A DNA stretch of 64,000 nt from Escherichia coli DSM 30083 = JCM 1649 = ATCC 11775. GTDB lineage: Bacteria; Pseudomonadota; Gammaproteobacteria; Enterobacterales; Enterobacteriaceae. Below are positions 35,727-44,371 of this stretch, in pieces. Under the pieces are notes generated by a model. It was given only the letters and a program-made list of their open reading frames with translations. It did no database searches and had not been told where the DNA came from. Position numbers and translations under genes: made by a program. The stretch covers positions 4,216,001 to 4,280,000 of the forward strand of contig NZ_CP033092.2 of NCBI RefSeq assembly GCF_003697165.2. Direction: 5' to 3'. Position 1 is the stretch's first letter. Each line of letters starts with the position of its first letter.

Positions 35727-36377
35727 TTAGCCCCACAGTTCAGCGATGGAACGTTTGAACTGACGTGCGGCCTCCACCGGAGAAGCGGCATCACGAATGC
35801 TGCGACCAGCGATAAACACATGAATCGGAATGCCTTTAAACAACGGCAGATCTTCCAGCGCCAGACCACCGGTGACGGTGACTTTGAAGCCCATATCGGA
35901 AAGACGTTTGATCGCGGTAATGTCCGCTTCGCCCCATGCCACGCCTGCGGCCTGCGCGTCACGGCTGCGGTGATAAACCACCTGCCCAATGCCTGCGTCG
36001 CGCCACTGCTGCGCCTGTTCCCAGGTCCAGTAGCCGGTCAATTCGATCTGCACGTCGCCATTAAACTCTTTTGCCACGTCCAGCGCGCCTTTGGCGGTGT
36101 TGATATCCGCACAGCAAATTACGGTCACCCAGTCAGCGTTGGCTTCGAAGCACATGCGAGAAAGGATTTTGCCTGCATCGGCAATTTTGGCGTCAGCCAG
36201 TACGATTTTGTGCGGGTACAGCGCTTTCAGGTCACGAACCGCACGCACGCCTTCGCCTACGCAAAGAATGGTGCCCACTTCGATAATGTCGACTTCTTCG
36301 GCAATCAGGCGAGTGGTTTCGTAGGCGCTATCCATAGTCTGGTTGTCCAGCGCGACTTGCAACATCGGTAATGACAT
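35727..36377 (-). CDS. ulaD: UlaD, 3-keto-L-gulonate-6-phosphate decarboxylase
   Basis: 216 residues starting MSLPMLQVAL at the ATG complementary to 36375-36377; longer readings from 36533 run through ulaC in another frame. An orotidine-decarboxylase-superfamily barrel with the motif DAKIADAGK carrying the catalytic Asp and Lys residues. It removes CO2 from 3-keto-L-gulonate 6-phosphate to give L-xylulose 5-phosphate. Thirteen bases separate it from ulaC. Confidence 0.97.
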   Translation of the reverse strand: MSLPMLQVALDNQTMDSAYETTRLIAEEVDIIEVGTILCVGEGVRAVRDLKALYPHKIVLADAKIADAGKILSRMCFEANADWVTVICCADINTAKGALDVAKEFNGDVQIELTGYWTWEQAQQWRDAGIGQVVYHRSRDAQAAGVAWGEADITAIKRLSDMGFKVTVTGGLALEDLPLFKGIPIHVFIAGRSIRDAASPVEAARQFKRSIAELWG

Positions 36378-36390
36378 GTTCAATTCCTTC

Positions 36391-36855
36391 TTAAGCTGCC
36401 GCGTTGGTGCGGTCAATGAGATCCAGTACTTCCTGCTCGGTACGGCAGGCACGTAAACGGTCGAAATTCTCTTCATCTTCAAACAGGTTGACGATCTGCA
36501 TGATGCCCACTTCCTGGTGAGTGTTGGCATCAACCGCCGCCATGGTGATGAGGATATCCACCGGATCGTTATCTTCGTGGTTGAACTCCAGCGGCTTTTT
36601 CAGCGTCACCAGCGCAAAACCAGTTTTCTTAACCCCCTCTTCCGGGCGTCCGTGCGGCATTGCCAGGCCGGGTGCGAGCACAAAGTACGGGCCGTGCTGT
36701 TCAACCGCATCCAGAATCGCCTGGTAGTAACGCGGCTCTACCACATCTGCCGCTACCAGCAGATCAACGCCGATTTTCACTGCGTCCTGCCATGTCTCTG
36801 CTTCCGCTTGCAGGCGGATAGATTTATTTTCAGCCAGCGAATCACGTAATTTCAT
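36391..36855 (-). CDS. ulaC: UlaC, phosphotransferase enzyme IIA component for L-ascorbate
   Basis: 154 residues of the mannitol/fructose-type IIA family. The phosphorylated histidine lies in LAMPHGRPE at about residue 68. It accepts phosphate from HPr and passes it to UlaB during uptake of L-ascorbate. Ten bases follow to ulaB upstream and thirteen to ulaD downstream within the operon. Confidence 0.97.
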   Translation of the reverse strand: MKLRDSLAENKSIRLQAEAETWQDAVKIGVDLLVAADVVEPRYYQAILDAVEQHGPYFVLAPGLAMPHGRPEEGVKKTGFALVTLKKPLEFNHEDNDPVDILITMAAVDANTHQEVGIMQIVNLFEDEENFDRLRACRTEQEVLDLIDRTNAAA

Positions 36856-36864
36856 GGCGCGTCC

Positions 36865-37170
36865 TTACTTCACGTCCTGCGGGAAATGCTCTTTGATCAC
36901 TTCCAGCAGTTTCGGGCCAAAATCAGCAGGAGAGAGCATGTTGCGCACGCCAACCACATATTTGTTGCCGGTCACGGTGATTTCGCCCGCAATATGGGTA
37001 GAAGCGATGATGATATCCGCACCGCTCAACTCGCTTTTGTATTCGCCAACCGCGCAGCTGTTTACCGTGTGGTCGATGTTCGACTGGGTTAAAAACTGGT
37101 CCACTTTCATTTTCATGATCATGGAACTGCCTTGTCCGTTACCACACACAGCCAGAATACGTACGGTCAT
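36865..37170 (-). CDS. ulaB: UlaB, phosphotransferase enzyme IIB component for L-ascorbate
   Basis: 101 residues from the ATG complementary to 37168-37170, which has AAGGAG 8 bases upstream; an ATG two codons earlier is poorly spaced. The phosphocysteine lies at residue 9 in [11 protein letters not shown]. It relays phosphate from UlaC to ascorbate bound by UlaA. Confidence 0.96.
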
Positions 37171-37185
37171 AATCAAAACTCCTTA

Positions 37186-38583
37186 TTAAGCAGATTGTTC
37201 TGCCAGTTGTTTTTCTGCATCTTCTTCTGCACGCAGTGCGCGGCCAGCGAAGAACATATAAGCCAGTGCAATGACAATGATGACGGCCATAAAGGCGATA
37301 CCGATGGAGAAGAAGCCCTGCATCATCGGCGGTGCCAGAATCGACCAGTCCGCCATGCCCATCCAGGCGCTCATACCGGTGAGTTTCACCGCCCAGACGC
37401 AACCAAAGATTTCGATCATCCCCATCACCAGGCAAATCTTCAGCGCCGCGCGCCAGCCGCCGAAGTGGTTAGCGAACACGCCGATAGTGGCGTTGGAGAA
37501 GAACATCGGGATAAAGCCTGGAATAATCAGGATTGAAGAGCCACAGGCGACCAGGATGCCAACCGCAATCAGTTGCCCGATGGTGCCCCACATAAAACCC
37601 CAGACCACGGCGTTCGGCGCGAAGCTATAAATAGCCGCACAGTCAATCGCCAGAACCGCACCCGGGATCAGGCGCTGGGAGATACCGTTGAATGCTTCAG
37701 AGAGCTCCGCCACAAACATGCGCACGCCCTGAGTGATGATGAAAATCGCCACCGCAAAGGAGAAACCGGTTTGCAGGATGTACACCGTCCAGTTCACTTT
37801 GCCTGCCATCGCCTGCACGGTGTCGATACCAAAGGAGAGCAGAATGGCACCAAAGAAGATAGTCATGACAATCGCCGTGGAGACGATGTTGTCGTGGAAA
37901 ATATTCAGCCAGCCAGGCAGTTTGAGGTCTTCAACGCTTTCCTCTTTTTTGCCGAGGAACGGTGCGACTTTATAAGCAATCCATGATGCGAACTGCTGCT
38001 GGTGACCAATGGAGAAACCACAGCCGTCGGTGACTTCCTGTGTCGGCTTGTACATCATGTTGGAGGTAATGCCCCAGTAGAGCGAAACCAGAATCGCGGT
38101 GCAGATAATGGTCGTCCACATGGAGTAGCCGAAGATAAACAGCGTAACGGCAATCAGCCCCGCCTGCTGGAACATGATGTGACCAGTCAGCATGATGGTG
38201 CGAATACCGGTAATTCGGCGCAGCAGCACGTAACAGATGTTCAGCGCCAGCGCTAACAACACCGCGTAACCCACCCAGCTATAGGCATCGCCCATGCGTT
38301 CAATGGTTGCCATCATCGACGCGTAAGTATCGGAAATTGCGCCGTTAATGCCGTAGACTTCGGACATTTTCGCCACCACCGGTTTGAAGGTGCTGGTCAG
38401 GATGCCGGACCCTGCCTGCAACAACATGAAACCAATTATGGTTTTAATCGTACCTTTAATAATAACGCTGACACTTTTGCGCAGTAGGATGTAACCCAGA
38501 CAGGTCACAATACCCAGCAACAACGGGGCATTGGTCATGACCTGGTTAAAAAACACGGTAAAGATGTTGTAGAGGATCTCCAT
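37186..38583 (-). CDS. ulaA: UlaA, L-ascorbate-specific phosphotransferase permease (enzyme IIC)
   Basis: 465 residues starting MEILYNIFTV at the ATG complementary to 38581-38583, just after GGAGATC; a 13-residue longer reading is not supported. About eleven hydrophobic helices in the IIC-SGAT/GatC fold. It moves L-ascorbate across the inner membrane while UlaB phosphorylates it to L-ascorbate 6-phosphate. First gene of ulaABCDEF, with the UlaR-controlled region upstream. Confidence 0.97.
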   Translation of the reverse strand: MEILYNIFTVFFNQVMTNAPLLLGIVTCLGYILLRKSVSVIIKGTIKTIIGFMLLQAGSGILTSTFKPVVAKMSEVYGINGAISDTYASMMATIERMGDAYSWVGYAVLLALALNICYVLLRRITGIRTIMLTGHIMFQQAGLIAVTLFIFGYSMWTTIICTAILVSLYWGITSNMMYKPTQEVTDGCGFSIGHQQQFASWIAYKVAPFLGKKEESVEDLKLPGWLNIFHDNIVSTAIVMTIFFGAILLSFGIDTVQAMAGKVNWTVYILQTGFSFAVAIFIITQGVRMFVAELSEAFNGISQRLIPGAVLAIDCAAIYSFAPNAVVWGFMWGTIGQLIAVGILVACGSSILIIPGFIPMFFSNATIGVFANHFGGWRAALKICLVMGMIEIFGCVWAVKLTGMSAWMGMADWSILAPPMMQGFFSIGIAFMAVIIVIALAYMFFAGRALRAEEDAEKQLAEQSA

Positions 38584-38937
38584 AACGATCTCCTGAAGAA
38601 GAGGTAACCGGGTATTTCGCACACCCGGAATGTTGTGCTCTCACTCTAATTTTCAAAAGTAATCACAACAAGATTATTTATGATTAAATGTGACGTCGCA
38701 CGCAAATAATTCCATATAAACAGAATGGGATTCACATAATGAAATATTTATTCATTTAAATTCATTTAGTTAATTGCATTACACATTCAATTTAATCTTT
38801 CCACACTCAAAATCCACAATAACTCTCCTGCTAAAAAGTCAAAAAATGGTCATTGCCTTCCTGAAAAAATAGTGTCAGGATTAATCAAAACCAATCACAT
38901 ATTGATTCGAATTGAACTATCACGAAGGTAAATGGCG
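38584..38937. promoter_or_regulatory. Divergent ulaA/ulaG control region
   Basis: 354 AT-rich bases between the divergent starts, known in E. coli to contain several UlaR operators with CRP and IHF input. Two 17-base copies of the pattern TCAAAA-NN-AATCACA-NN are visible at 38653-38669 (ulaA side) and 38885-38901 (ulaG side), in the same orientation and 232 bases apart, which suits operator pairing by a DNA loop. TGTGACGTCGCACG at 38690-38703 resembles half of a CRP site. Confidence 0.7.
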
Positions 38938-40002
38938 ATGAGTAAAGTGAAAAGTATCACCCGTGAGTCCTGGATCCTGAGCACTTTCCCGGAGTGGGGT
39001 AGCTGGCTGAATGAAGAAATTGAGCAAGAGCAGGTCGCACCTGGCACTTTCGCAATGTGGTGGCTCGGCTGTACCGGGATCTGGTTGAAATCAGAAGGCG
39101 GTGCCAACGTTTGTGTTGATTTTTGGTGCGGTACTGGCAAACAAAGCCACGGTAACCCGTTAATGAAACAGGGTCACCAGATGCAGCGCATGGCTGGCGT
39201 GAAAAAACTGCAGCCAAACCTGCGCACCACCCCGTTTGTTCTTGATCCGTTTGCGATTCGCCAGATCGACGCGGTACTGGCGACTCACGATCACAACGAT
39301 CATATCGACGTTAACGTCGCTGCTGCCGTGATGCAGAACTGTGCTGATGACGTACCGTTCATTGGACCGAAAACTTGCGTTGATTTGTGGATTGGCTGGG
39401 GCGTACCGAAAGAGCGTTGCATCGTCGTTAAACCGGGCGACGTAGTGAAGGTAAAAGACATTGAAATTCATGCACTTGATGCTTTCGACCGTACGGCACT
39501 GATCACCCTGCCTGCCGATCAAAAAGCGGCTGGCGTACTGCCGGACGGCATGGACGATCGCGCGGTGAACTATCTGTTCAAAACCCCAGGCGGTACCCTG
39601 TATCACAGCGGCGACTCCCACTACTCTAACTACTATGCAAAACATGGTAATGAGCATCAGATCGACGTGGCTTTAGGTTCATACGGCGAAAACCCACGCG
39701 GTATTACCGACAAAATGACCAGTGCTGATATCTTGCGTATGGGCGAAGCGCTGAATGCGAAAGTAGTGATCCCGTTCCACCACGATATCTGGTCAAACTT
39801 CCAGGCCGATCCGCAAGAGATCCGCGTGCTGTGGGAGATGAAAAAAGATCGCCTGAAGTATGGCTTCAAGCCGTTTATCTGGCAGGTCGGCGGCAAATTT
39901 ACCTGGCCGCTGGATAAAGACAACTTCGAGTACCACTATCCGCGTGGTTTCGATGATTGCTTCACTATTGAACCAGATCTGCCGTTCAAGTCGTTCCTGT
40001 AA
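38938..40002 (+). CDS. ulaG: UlaG, L-ascorbate-6-phosphate lactonase
   Basis: 354 residues from the ATG at 38938, preceded by GAAGG; an ATG two codons earlier is less well spaced. A metallo-beta-lactamase fold with the metal-binding signature THDHNDHID near residue 116. It opens the lactone of L-ascorbate 6-phosphate, giving 3-keto-L-gulonate 6-phosphate for UlaD. Transcribed alone, divergent from ulaABCDEF and under UlaR control. Confidence 0.97.
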   Translation: MSKVKSITRESWILSTFPEWGSWLNEEIEQEQVAPGTFAMWWLGCTGIWLKSEGGANVCVDFWCGTGKQSHGNPLMKQGHQMQRMAGVKKLQPNLRTTPFVLDPFAIRQIDAVLATHDHNDHIDVNVAAAVMQNCADDVPFIGPKTCVDLWIGWGVPKERCIVVKPGDVVKVKDIEIHALDAFDRTALITLPADQKAAGVLPDGMDDRAVNYLFKTPGGTLYHSGDSHYSNYYAKHGNEHQIDVALGSYGENPRGITDKMTSADILRMGEALNAKVVIPFHHDIWSNFQADPQEIRVLWEMKKDRLKYGFKPFIWQVGGKFTWPLDKDNFEYHYPRGFDDCFTIEPDLPFKSFL

Positions 40003-40015
40003 TCTGTCGCTTGTA

Positions 40016-40047
40016 CCGGATAGCGTGGAGATGCTCGCGCTATCCGG
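40016..40047. other. Intergenic hairpin between ulaG and ulaR
   Basis: Perfect 10-base-pair stem CCGGATAGCG/CGCTATCCGG with a 12-base loop, 13 bases after ulaG. No T-run follows, so it may stabilise the ulaG 3' end rather than terminate. Confidence 0.5.
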
Positions 40048-40109
40048 CATAGTATTTCCTGGCTATTTCAAATATCATCTAAAAAAATCAAATTTTATCG
40101 GAATAGCTC

Positions 40110-40865
40110 ATGACTGAAGCACAAAGACATCAAATCCTCCTGGAAATGCTCGCACAATTGGGCTTTGTGACCGTTGAGAAAGTCGTTGAGCGTCTGGGAA
40201 TTTCGCCTGCCACTGCACGACGCGATATCAATAAACTTGACGAAAGCGGCAAACTGAAAAAAGTGCGCAATGGCGCAGAAGCTATTACCCAACAGCGCCC
40301 GCGCTGGACGCCGATGAATCTGCATCAAGCGCAGAATCACGATGAAAAAGTACGTATTGCTAAAGCGGCCTCGCAGCTGGTTAATCCGGGCGAAAGCGTA
40401 GTCATCAACTGCGGCTCCACCGCGTTTCTGCTTGGGCGGGAAATGTGTGGCAAGCCAGTGCAAATCATCACTAATTATCTACCGCTGGCAAATTACCTGA
40501 TCGATCAGGAGCATGACAGCGTGATCATTATGGGCGGACAGTACAACAAAAGTCAGTCCATCACTTTAAGCCCGCAAGGCAGCGAAAACAGTCTCTATGC
40601 CGGGCACTGGATGTTTACCAGCGGCAAAGGACTGACAGCAGAAGGGTTGTATAAAACCGATATGCTGACGGCAATGGCAGAGCAGAAGATGCTGAGCGTG
40701 GTAGGGAAACTGGTGGTACTGGTTGATAGCAGTAAGATTGGCGAACGCGCGGGAATGCTTTTTAGCCGTGCCGATCAAATCGATATGCTGATCACTGGCA
40801 AAAATGCTAACCCGGAAATCCTGCAACAACTGGAAGCGCAAGGGGTCAGCATTCTGCGTGTTTAA
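40110..40865 (+). CDS. ulaR: UlaR, DeoR-family repressor of the L-ascorbate regulon
   Basis: 251 residues. An N-terminal DeoR winged helix (about 5-60, with [12 protein letters not shown] as recognition helix) precedes a sugar-phosphate-sensing domain. It represses ulaG and ulaABCDEF and is released by L-ascorbate 6-phosphate. It lies just downstream of ulaG with its own start signals. Its last 4 bases overlap the 3' end of the convergent yjfP. Confidence 0.97.
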
Positions 40866-41611
40866 AGATGCTGGCGGAAAAATGTCACGGCAGCATCTAA
40901 CGCCTCAGGCGTAATGCGGTGACGCACACCTGGCTGCCATGAACAGGTTAGCAGTTTATCCCGTCCCGTCTCGCTTAAGGCCTGCTGCAAACGTAGTGAT
41001 TCGTCGGCAGGCACGACGTCATCGTCAAGGCCATGCCACAGCAGTAGAGGTCTGTCACCAAGCTGTTCCAGGTGGTTTGTCGCTTCCCACTCTGCCAGCG
41101 GCGCGACAATGTTATTGAATTCATTCTGCTGTGCTGCCGTTTCAGGTATCAGCGGTTGAAACAGTGAACGGGCGAGCGATGTAAAATAGCCCGATCCCAT
41201 CATGCTGGCGATACATTTTATCGTGGGGTGGCGAGCGGTAATTCCCAGTGCCGTCATCGCGCCCATCGACGCGCCACCGACTGCCAGACGGTCATCAAGC
41301 AGCCAGTTTTCTTCGGCTATTGCCGCACGTAAGGTAGTGAATTCCTGCATACTTTGTAGCAAGATTTGCCAGAATTGATTTAACCGCCGCGCTGCGTCGC
41401 CACTAAAACGGCTACCGTGATCGGGCGCATCCGGCATGATCACCCGCAAACCAGCCTGCGCCAGCGCAACGGCAAAATAGCTATACACCAGACTGGACGA
41501 AGTAAAGCCGTGATAAAAAATCACACACGGTAACGGGGTATCTTTTTGCCCGACAGGATAAGCATGAAGAACGGGAATATCTGCCAGCTCGCGTGATTCT
41601 ATTTCAATCAT
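40862..41611 (-). CDS. yjfP: YjfP, serine carboxylesterase (alpha/beta hydrolase)
   Basis: 249 residues of the alpha/beta hydrolase fold with the nucleophile elbow GGASMGA (GXSXG type) in the middle and a late Asp and His ([14 protein letters not shown]). The E. coli protein hydrolyses short acyl esters in vitro; the natural substrate is not known. Convergent with ulaR (4-base overlap) and divergent from bsmA. The position beside the ula genes does not prove a role in ascorbate use. Confidence 0.94.
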
Positions 41612-41792
41612 CTGTCTCTCCTTTTTGTCTGGTATGACATGAAGAAATCCTTAGCACAAGTTTCTGCTGGCGGTATTAGTTCATAATGTTGAGATGTGGG
41701 TTACGCTTTCGTCACGTTTTCATTCGAAAATCGCGTACCAGGTAACAATTCGGGAACATTCCCCCAAAGTTAAATTAATAAGGCACTACACT

Positions 41793-42122
41793 ATGGTTAG
41801 CAGGAAACGTAATAGCGTTATTTACCGGTTTGCCAGTTTATTATTGGTGTTGATGTTAAGTGCCTGTAGCGCACTGCAAGGTACGCCACAGCCAGCACCG
41901 CCAGTAACGGACCATCCGCAAGAGATTCGCCGCGACCAGACGCAAGGGTTACAGCGAATAGGTAGCGTAAGCACGATGGTTCGGGGTTCTCCGGATGACG
42001 CATTAGCAGAAATCAGAGCGAAAGCTGTCGCTGCAAAAGCTGATTATTACGTTGTCGTCATGGTGGACGAAACCATCGTGACAGGACAGTGGTATTCACA
42101 AGCCATTTTGTACCGTAAATAA
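41793..42122 (+). CDS. bsmA: BsmA, YhcN-family lipoprotein linked to biofilm and peroxide stress
   Basis: 109 residues from the ATG at 41793; longer readings from 41694 lack a ribosome-binding site. The signal sequence ends in the lipobox LSAC with the lipidated cysteine at residue 25, followed by a Pro-rich linker and one YhcN/DUF1471 domain ending ILYRK. The gene (formerly yjfO) has been linked to biofilm stress and motility in E. coli. yjfN, another member of the family, lies 148 bases downstream in the same direction. Confidence 0.93.
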   Translation: MVSRKRNSVIYRFASLLLVLMLSACSALQGTPQPAPPVTDHPQEIRRDQTQGLQRIGSVSTMVRGSPDDALAEIRAKAVAAKADYYVVVMVDETIVTGQWYSQAILYRK

Positions 42123-42270
42123 ATCAGACAACTTACATAGTCAGCTTTACATTGCTTTGCGTCCCTATGCGTTTACCTGCGCACAATAAATTACCGGCTG
42201 GAAGCTCGGGCGTTTATTACCGCGATGGAATGCCCTGCAACATGTGGGGAAACGAAAAATGGAGCTGACG

Positions 42271-42546
42271 ATGAAACAATTACTTGCCTCACCCTCGCTG
42301 CAATTAGTGACTTATCCTGCGAGCGCCACGGCACAGTCTGCAGAATTCGCCAGTGCTGACTGCGTGACGGGCCTGAATGAAATAGGTCAGATCTCAGTTA
42401 GCAATATTTCAGGGGATCCGCAGGACGTGGAACGTATCGTGGCGTTAAAGGCCGATGAACAAGGTGCGTCATGGTACCGCATTATTACCATGTACGAAGA
42501 CCAGCAGCCTGATAACTGGCGCGTACAGGCGATACTGTATGCGTGA
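42271..42546 (+). CDS. yjfN: YjfN, small YhcN-family protein, DegP protease activator
   Basis: 91 residues from the ATG at 42271, with GGAG 6 bases upstream. The N-terminal 20 residues resemble a weak export signal, followed by a single YhcN/DUF1471 domain ending in the hydrophobic sequence AILYA. The E. coli protein has been reported to act in the periplasm as a suicide activator of DegP, using its hydrophobic C-terminal residue. A REP element follows. Confidence 0.9.
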   Translation: MKQLLASPSLQLVTYPASATAQSAEFASADCVTGLNEIGQISVSNISGDPQDVERIVALKADEQGASWYRIITMYEDQQPDNWRVQAILYA

Positions 42547-42570
42547 GTGTCATCTACAGCAAATGAACAA

Positions 42571-42606
42571 TGCCGGATGCGGCGCGAGCGCCTTGTCCGG
42601 CCTACA
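42571..42606. repeat. REP element between yjfN and aidB
   Basis: TGCCGGATGCGGCGCGAGCG continuing into CCTTGTCCGGCCTACA, a single canonical REP unit between the convergent yjfN and aidB genes. Confidence 0.85.
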
Positions 42607-42662
42607 ATTTTAAAATATTTCATTGAGTTAATCGAAACCAGCGTCGCATCAGTCGTATACGC

Positions 42663-44288
42663 TTACAAACACACTCCTCCCGTCGCCCGCAGCAATAAAT
42701 CATTCTGGATCTGCTCTGACAACCGTACGCCGCCGCGCGTATCTAACATCACCTTACACCACGCCTGCGCCATTGGCGGAAAGGCATATTTCAACATTTG
42801 CGCACCGCAGCCCAGCAGGAATAGCTGATGAGTAATCTCTCGCCCCAATTCTTCAGCTGGCTTACGCAGCTGCTGCTGTAAACGACGAACCGCGCGATCA
42901 AAATAGCGATCCTGCCCTTTCACTTCCACAAATGCTTCCGACAATAAGTCGTATACGCCCGCTTGCTTATTGAGAACGCGCAGCACATCCAGGCACATAA
43001 TATTGCCGGAACCTTCCCAAATACTGTTTACCGGCATCTCCCGGTAAAGCCGCGGCAGCTCGCTCTCCTCGCAATAACCAATGCCGCCCAGCACCTCCAT
43101 CGCTTCGGCCACAAACGGAATGCCACGTTTGCAGATCACAAATTTCGCCGCAGGCGTAAATAAACGCGCCCACAGAGCTTCTTTGGCATCGGCGCGCCGG
43201 TCCCACGCTCGCGCAAGACGAAACAGCAACGCCGTTTGCCCTTCAAGCTGAAGTGCCATGCGACTTAAGACATGACGCATAAGAGGCTGTTGGATCAATG
43301 GATTACCAAAAACATGGCGTTGATGTGCATGGTAAATCGCCAGCGAAAATGCACGGCGCATCATGGCATGGCTACCCAGGGCGCAATCAAAACGCGTCAT
43401 CCCACCCATTTTCAGGATCAGACGAATTCCTTCCCCTTCCTGCCCCAACAACCAGCCAATGGCATCCTGAAACTCCACTTCGCAGCTGGCGTTAGAGCGA
43501 TTACCCAGCTTATCTTTCAGCCGCTCGAGGCGAATCGCGTTGCGTTGCCCGTCAGGCAAAAAGCGCGGCACAAAAAAGCAGGACAAACCGCCCGCGGTCT
43601 GTGCCAGCACCAGATGCGCATCGCTTTGCGGCACCGAGAAAAACCATTTATGCCCCACCAGCCGATAAGAACCATCGTCCAGACGCTCTGCGCGGGTGGT
43701 GTTGCTCATGACATCGGAACCGCCCTGCTTTTCCGTCATTCCCATGCCGATCAACAAGCCACGTTTTTGCCCACCTGGCAATAAGTGAGAATCGTAGCGA
43801 TCGCTCAGCAGCGGCGTGGTCCAGTCCTGAAACGGCGCGGGTAACATCTGTAACAACAATGGCGTGGCGGCAAAGGTCATCGTTATCGGACATAACGACC
43901 CAGCCTCAACCTGCGCATGTAACATAAAACGCGCCGCGCGCGCCACAAATGCGCCGGAGCGAGCGTCTTCTTCCCAGGCAAGATTGTGCACCCGATTGGT
44001 ACATAGCGCCTGCATCAGCAGGTGCCAGGCGGGGTGAAAACGCACATCGTCCAGACGGCGTCCTTGCGCATCGTAGCGCAATAATTCAGGCGGATTCACA
44101 TTCGCCAGCCGCCCCAGCTCAAGGGATTCAGCCGTTCCTAACTGCTGACCAATACTGGCGAGAAAATCGCTATCCCAGCCAGCACCTTCACGCGTTACCG
44201 CTTCGCAAAGCGCGCCATCAGACAGGTATAAGTTGCTGTTATTTAATGGTATAGGTTGATTAAAAACGGTGTGAGTTTGCCAGTGCAC
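42663..44288 (-). CDS. aidB: AidB, acyl-CoA-dehydrogenase-like alkylation-response protein
   Basis: 541 residues starting at GTG (complement 44286-44288) with GGAGGG 7 bases upstream; the reading from 44306 would add six residues containing that site. An acyl-CoA dehydrogenase fold with FAD contacts (GMGMTEKQGGSDV) plus a C-terminal DNA-binding region rich in Arg and Lys. AidB is induced by Ada during alkylation stress, binds DNA near promoters with UP elements and may protect them or destroy alkylating agents; its enzymatic substrate is unresolved. A 14-base-pair near-palindrome covers the upstream region (44306-44337). Confidence 0.95.
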   Translation of the reverse strand: MHWQTHTVFNQPIPLNNSNLYLSDGALCEAVTREGAGWDSDFLASIGQQLGTAESLELGRLANVNPPELLRYDAQGRRLDDVRFHPAWHLLMQALCTNRVHNLAWEEDARSGAFVARAARFMLHAQVEAGSLCPITMTFAATPLLLQMLPAPFQDWTTPLLSDRYDSHLLPGGQKRGLLIGMGMTEKQGGSDVMSNTTRAERLDDGSYRLVGHKWFFSVPQSDAHLVLAQTAGGLSCFFVPRFLPDGQRNAIRLERLKDKLGNRSNASCEVEFQDAIGWLLGQEGEGIRLILKMGGMTRFDCALGSHAMMRRAFSLAIYHAHQRHVFGNPLIQQPLMRHVLSRMALQLEGQTALLFRLARAWDRRADAKEALWARLFTPAAKFVICKRGIPFVAEAMEVLGGIGYCEESELPRLYREMPVNSIWEGSGNIMCLDVLRVLNKQAGVYDLLSEAFVEVKGQDRYFDRAVRRLQQQLRKPAEELGREITHQLFLLGCGAQMLKYAFPPMAQAWCKVMLDTRGGVRLSEQIQNDLLLRATGGVCL

Positions 44289-44305
44289 TGTGTCTCCCTC
44301 CATCA

Positions 44306-44337
44306 ATGGCAGTCACCATTAGTATGGTCACTGCCAT
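44306..44337. other. Near-palindrome upstream of aidB
   Basis: ATGGCAGTCACCAT and ATGGTCACTGCCAT are inverted copies with one central mismatch and a TAGT loop. The pair lies between the yjfC stop and the aidB start. It could be an mRNA hairpin in the leader or a binding site; there is no T-run for a terminator. Confidence 0.5.
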
Positions 44338-44371
44338 GGATTCATGACAGAAAGAGATTGCTAAAACATTC

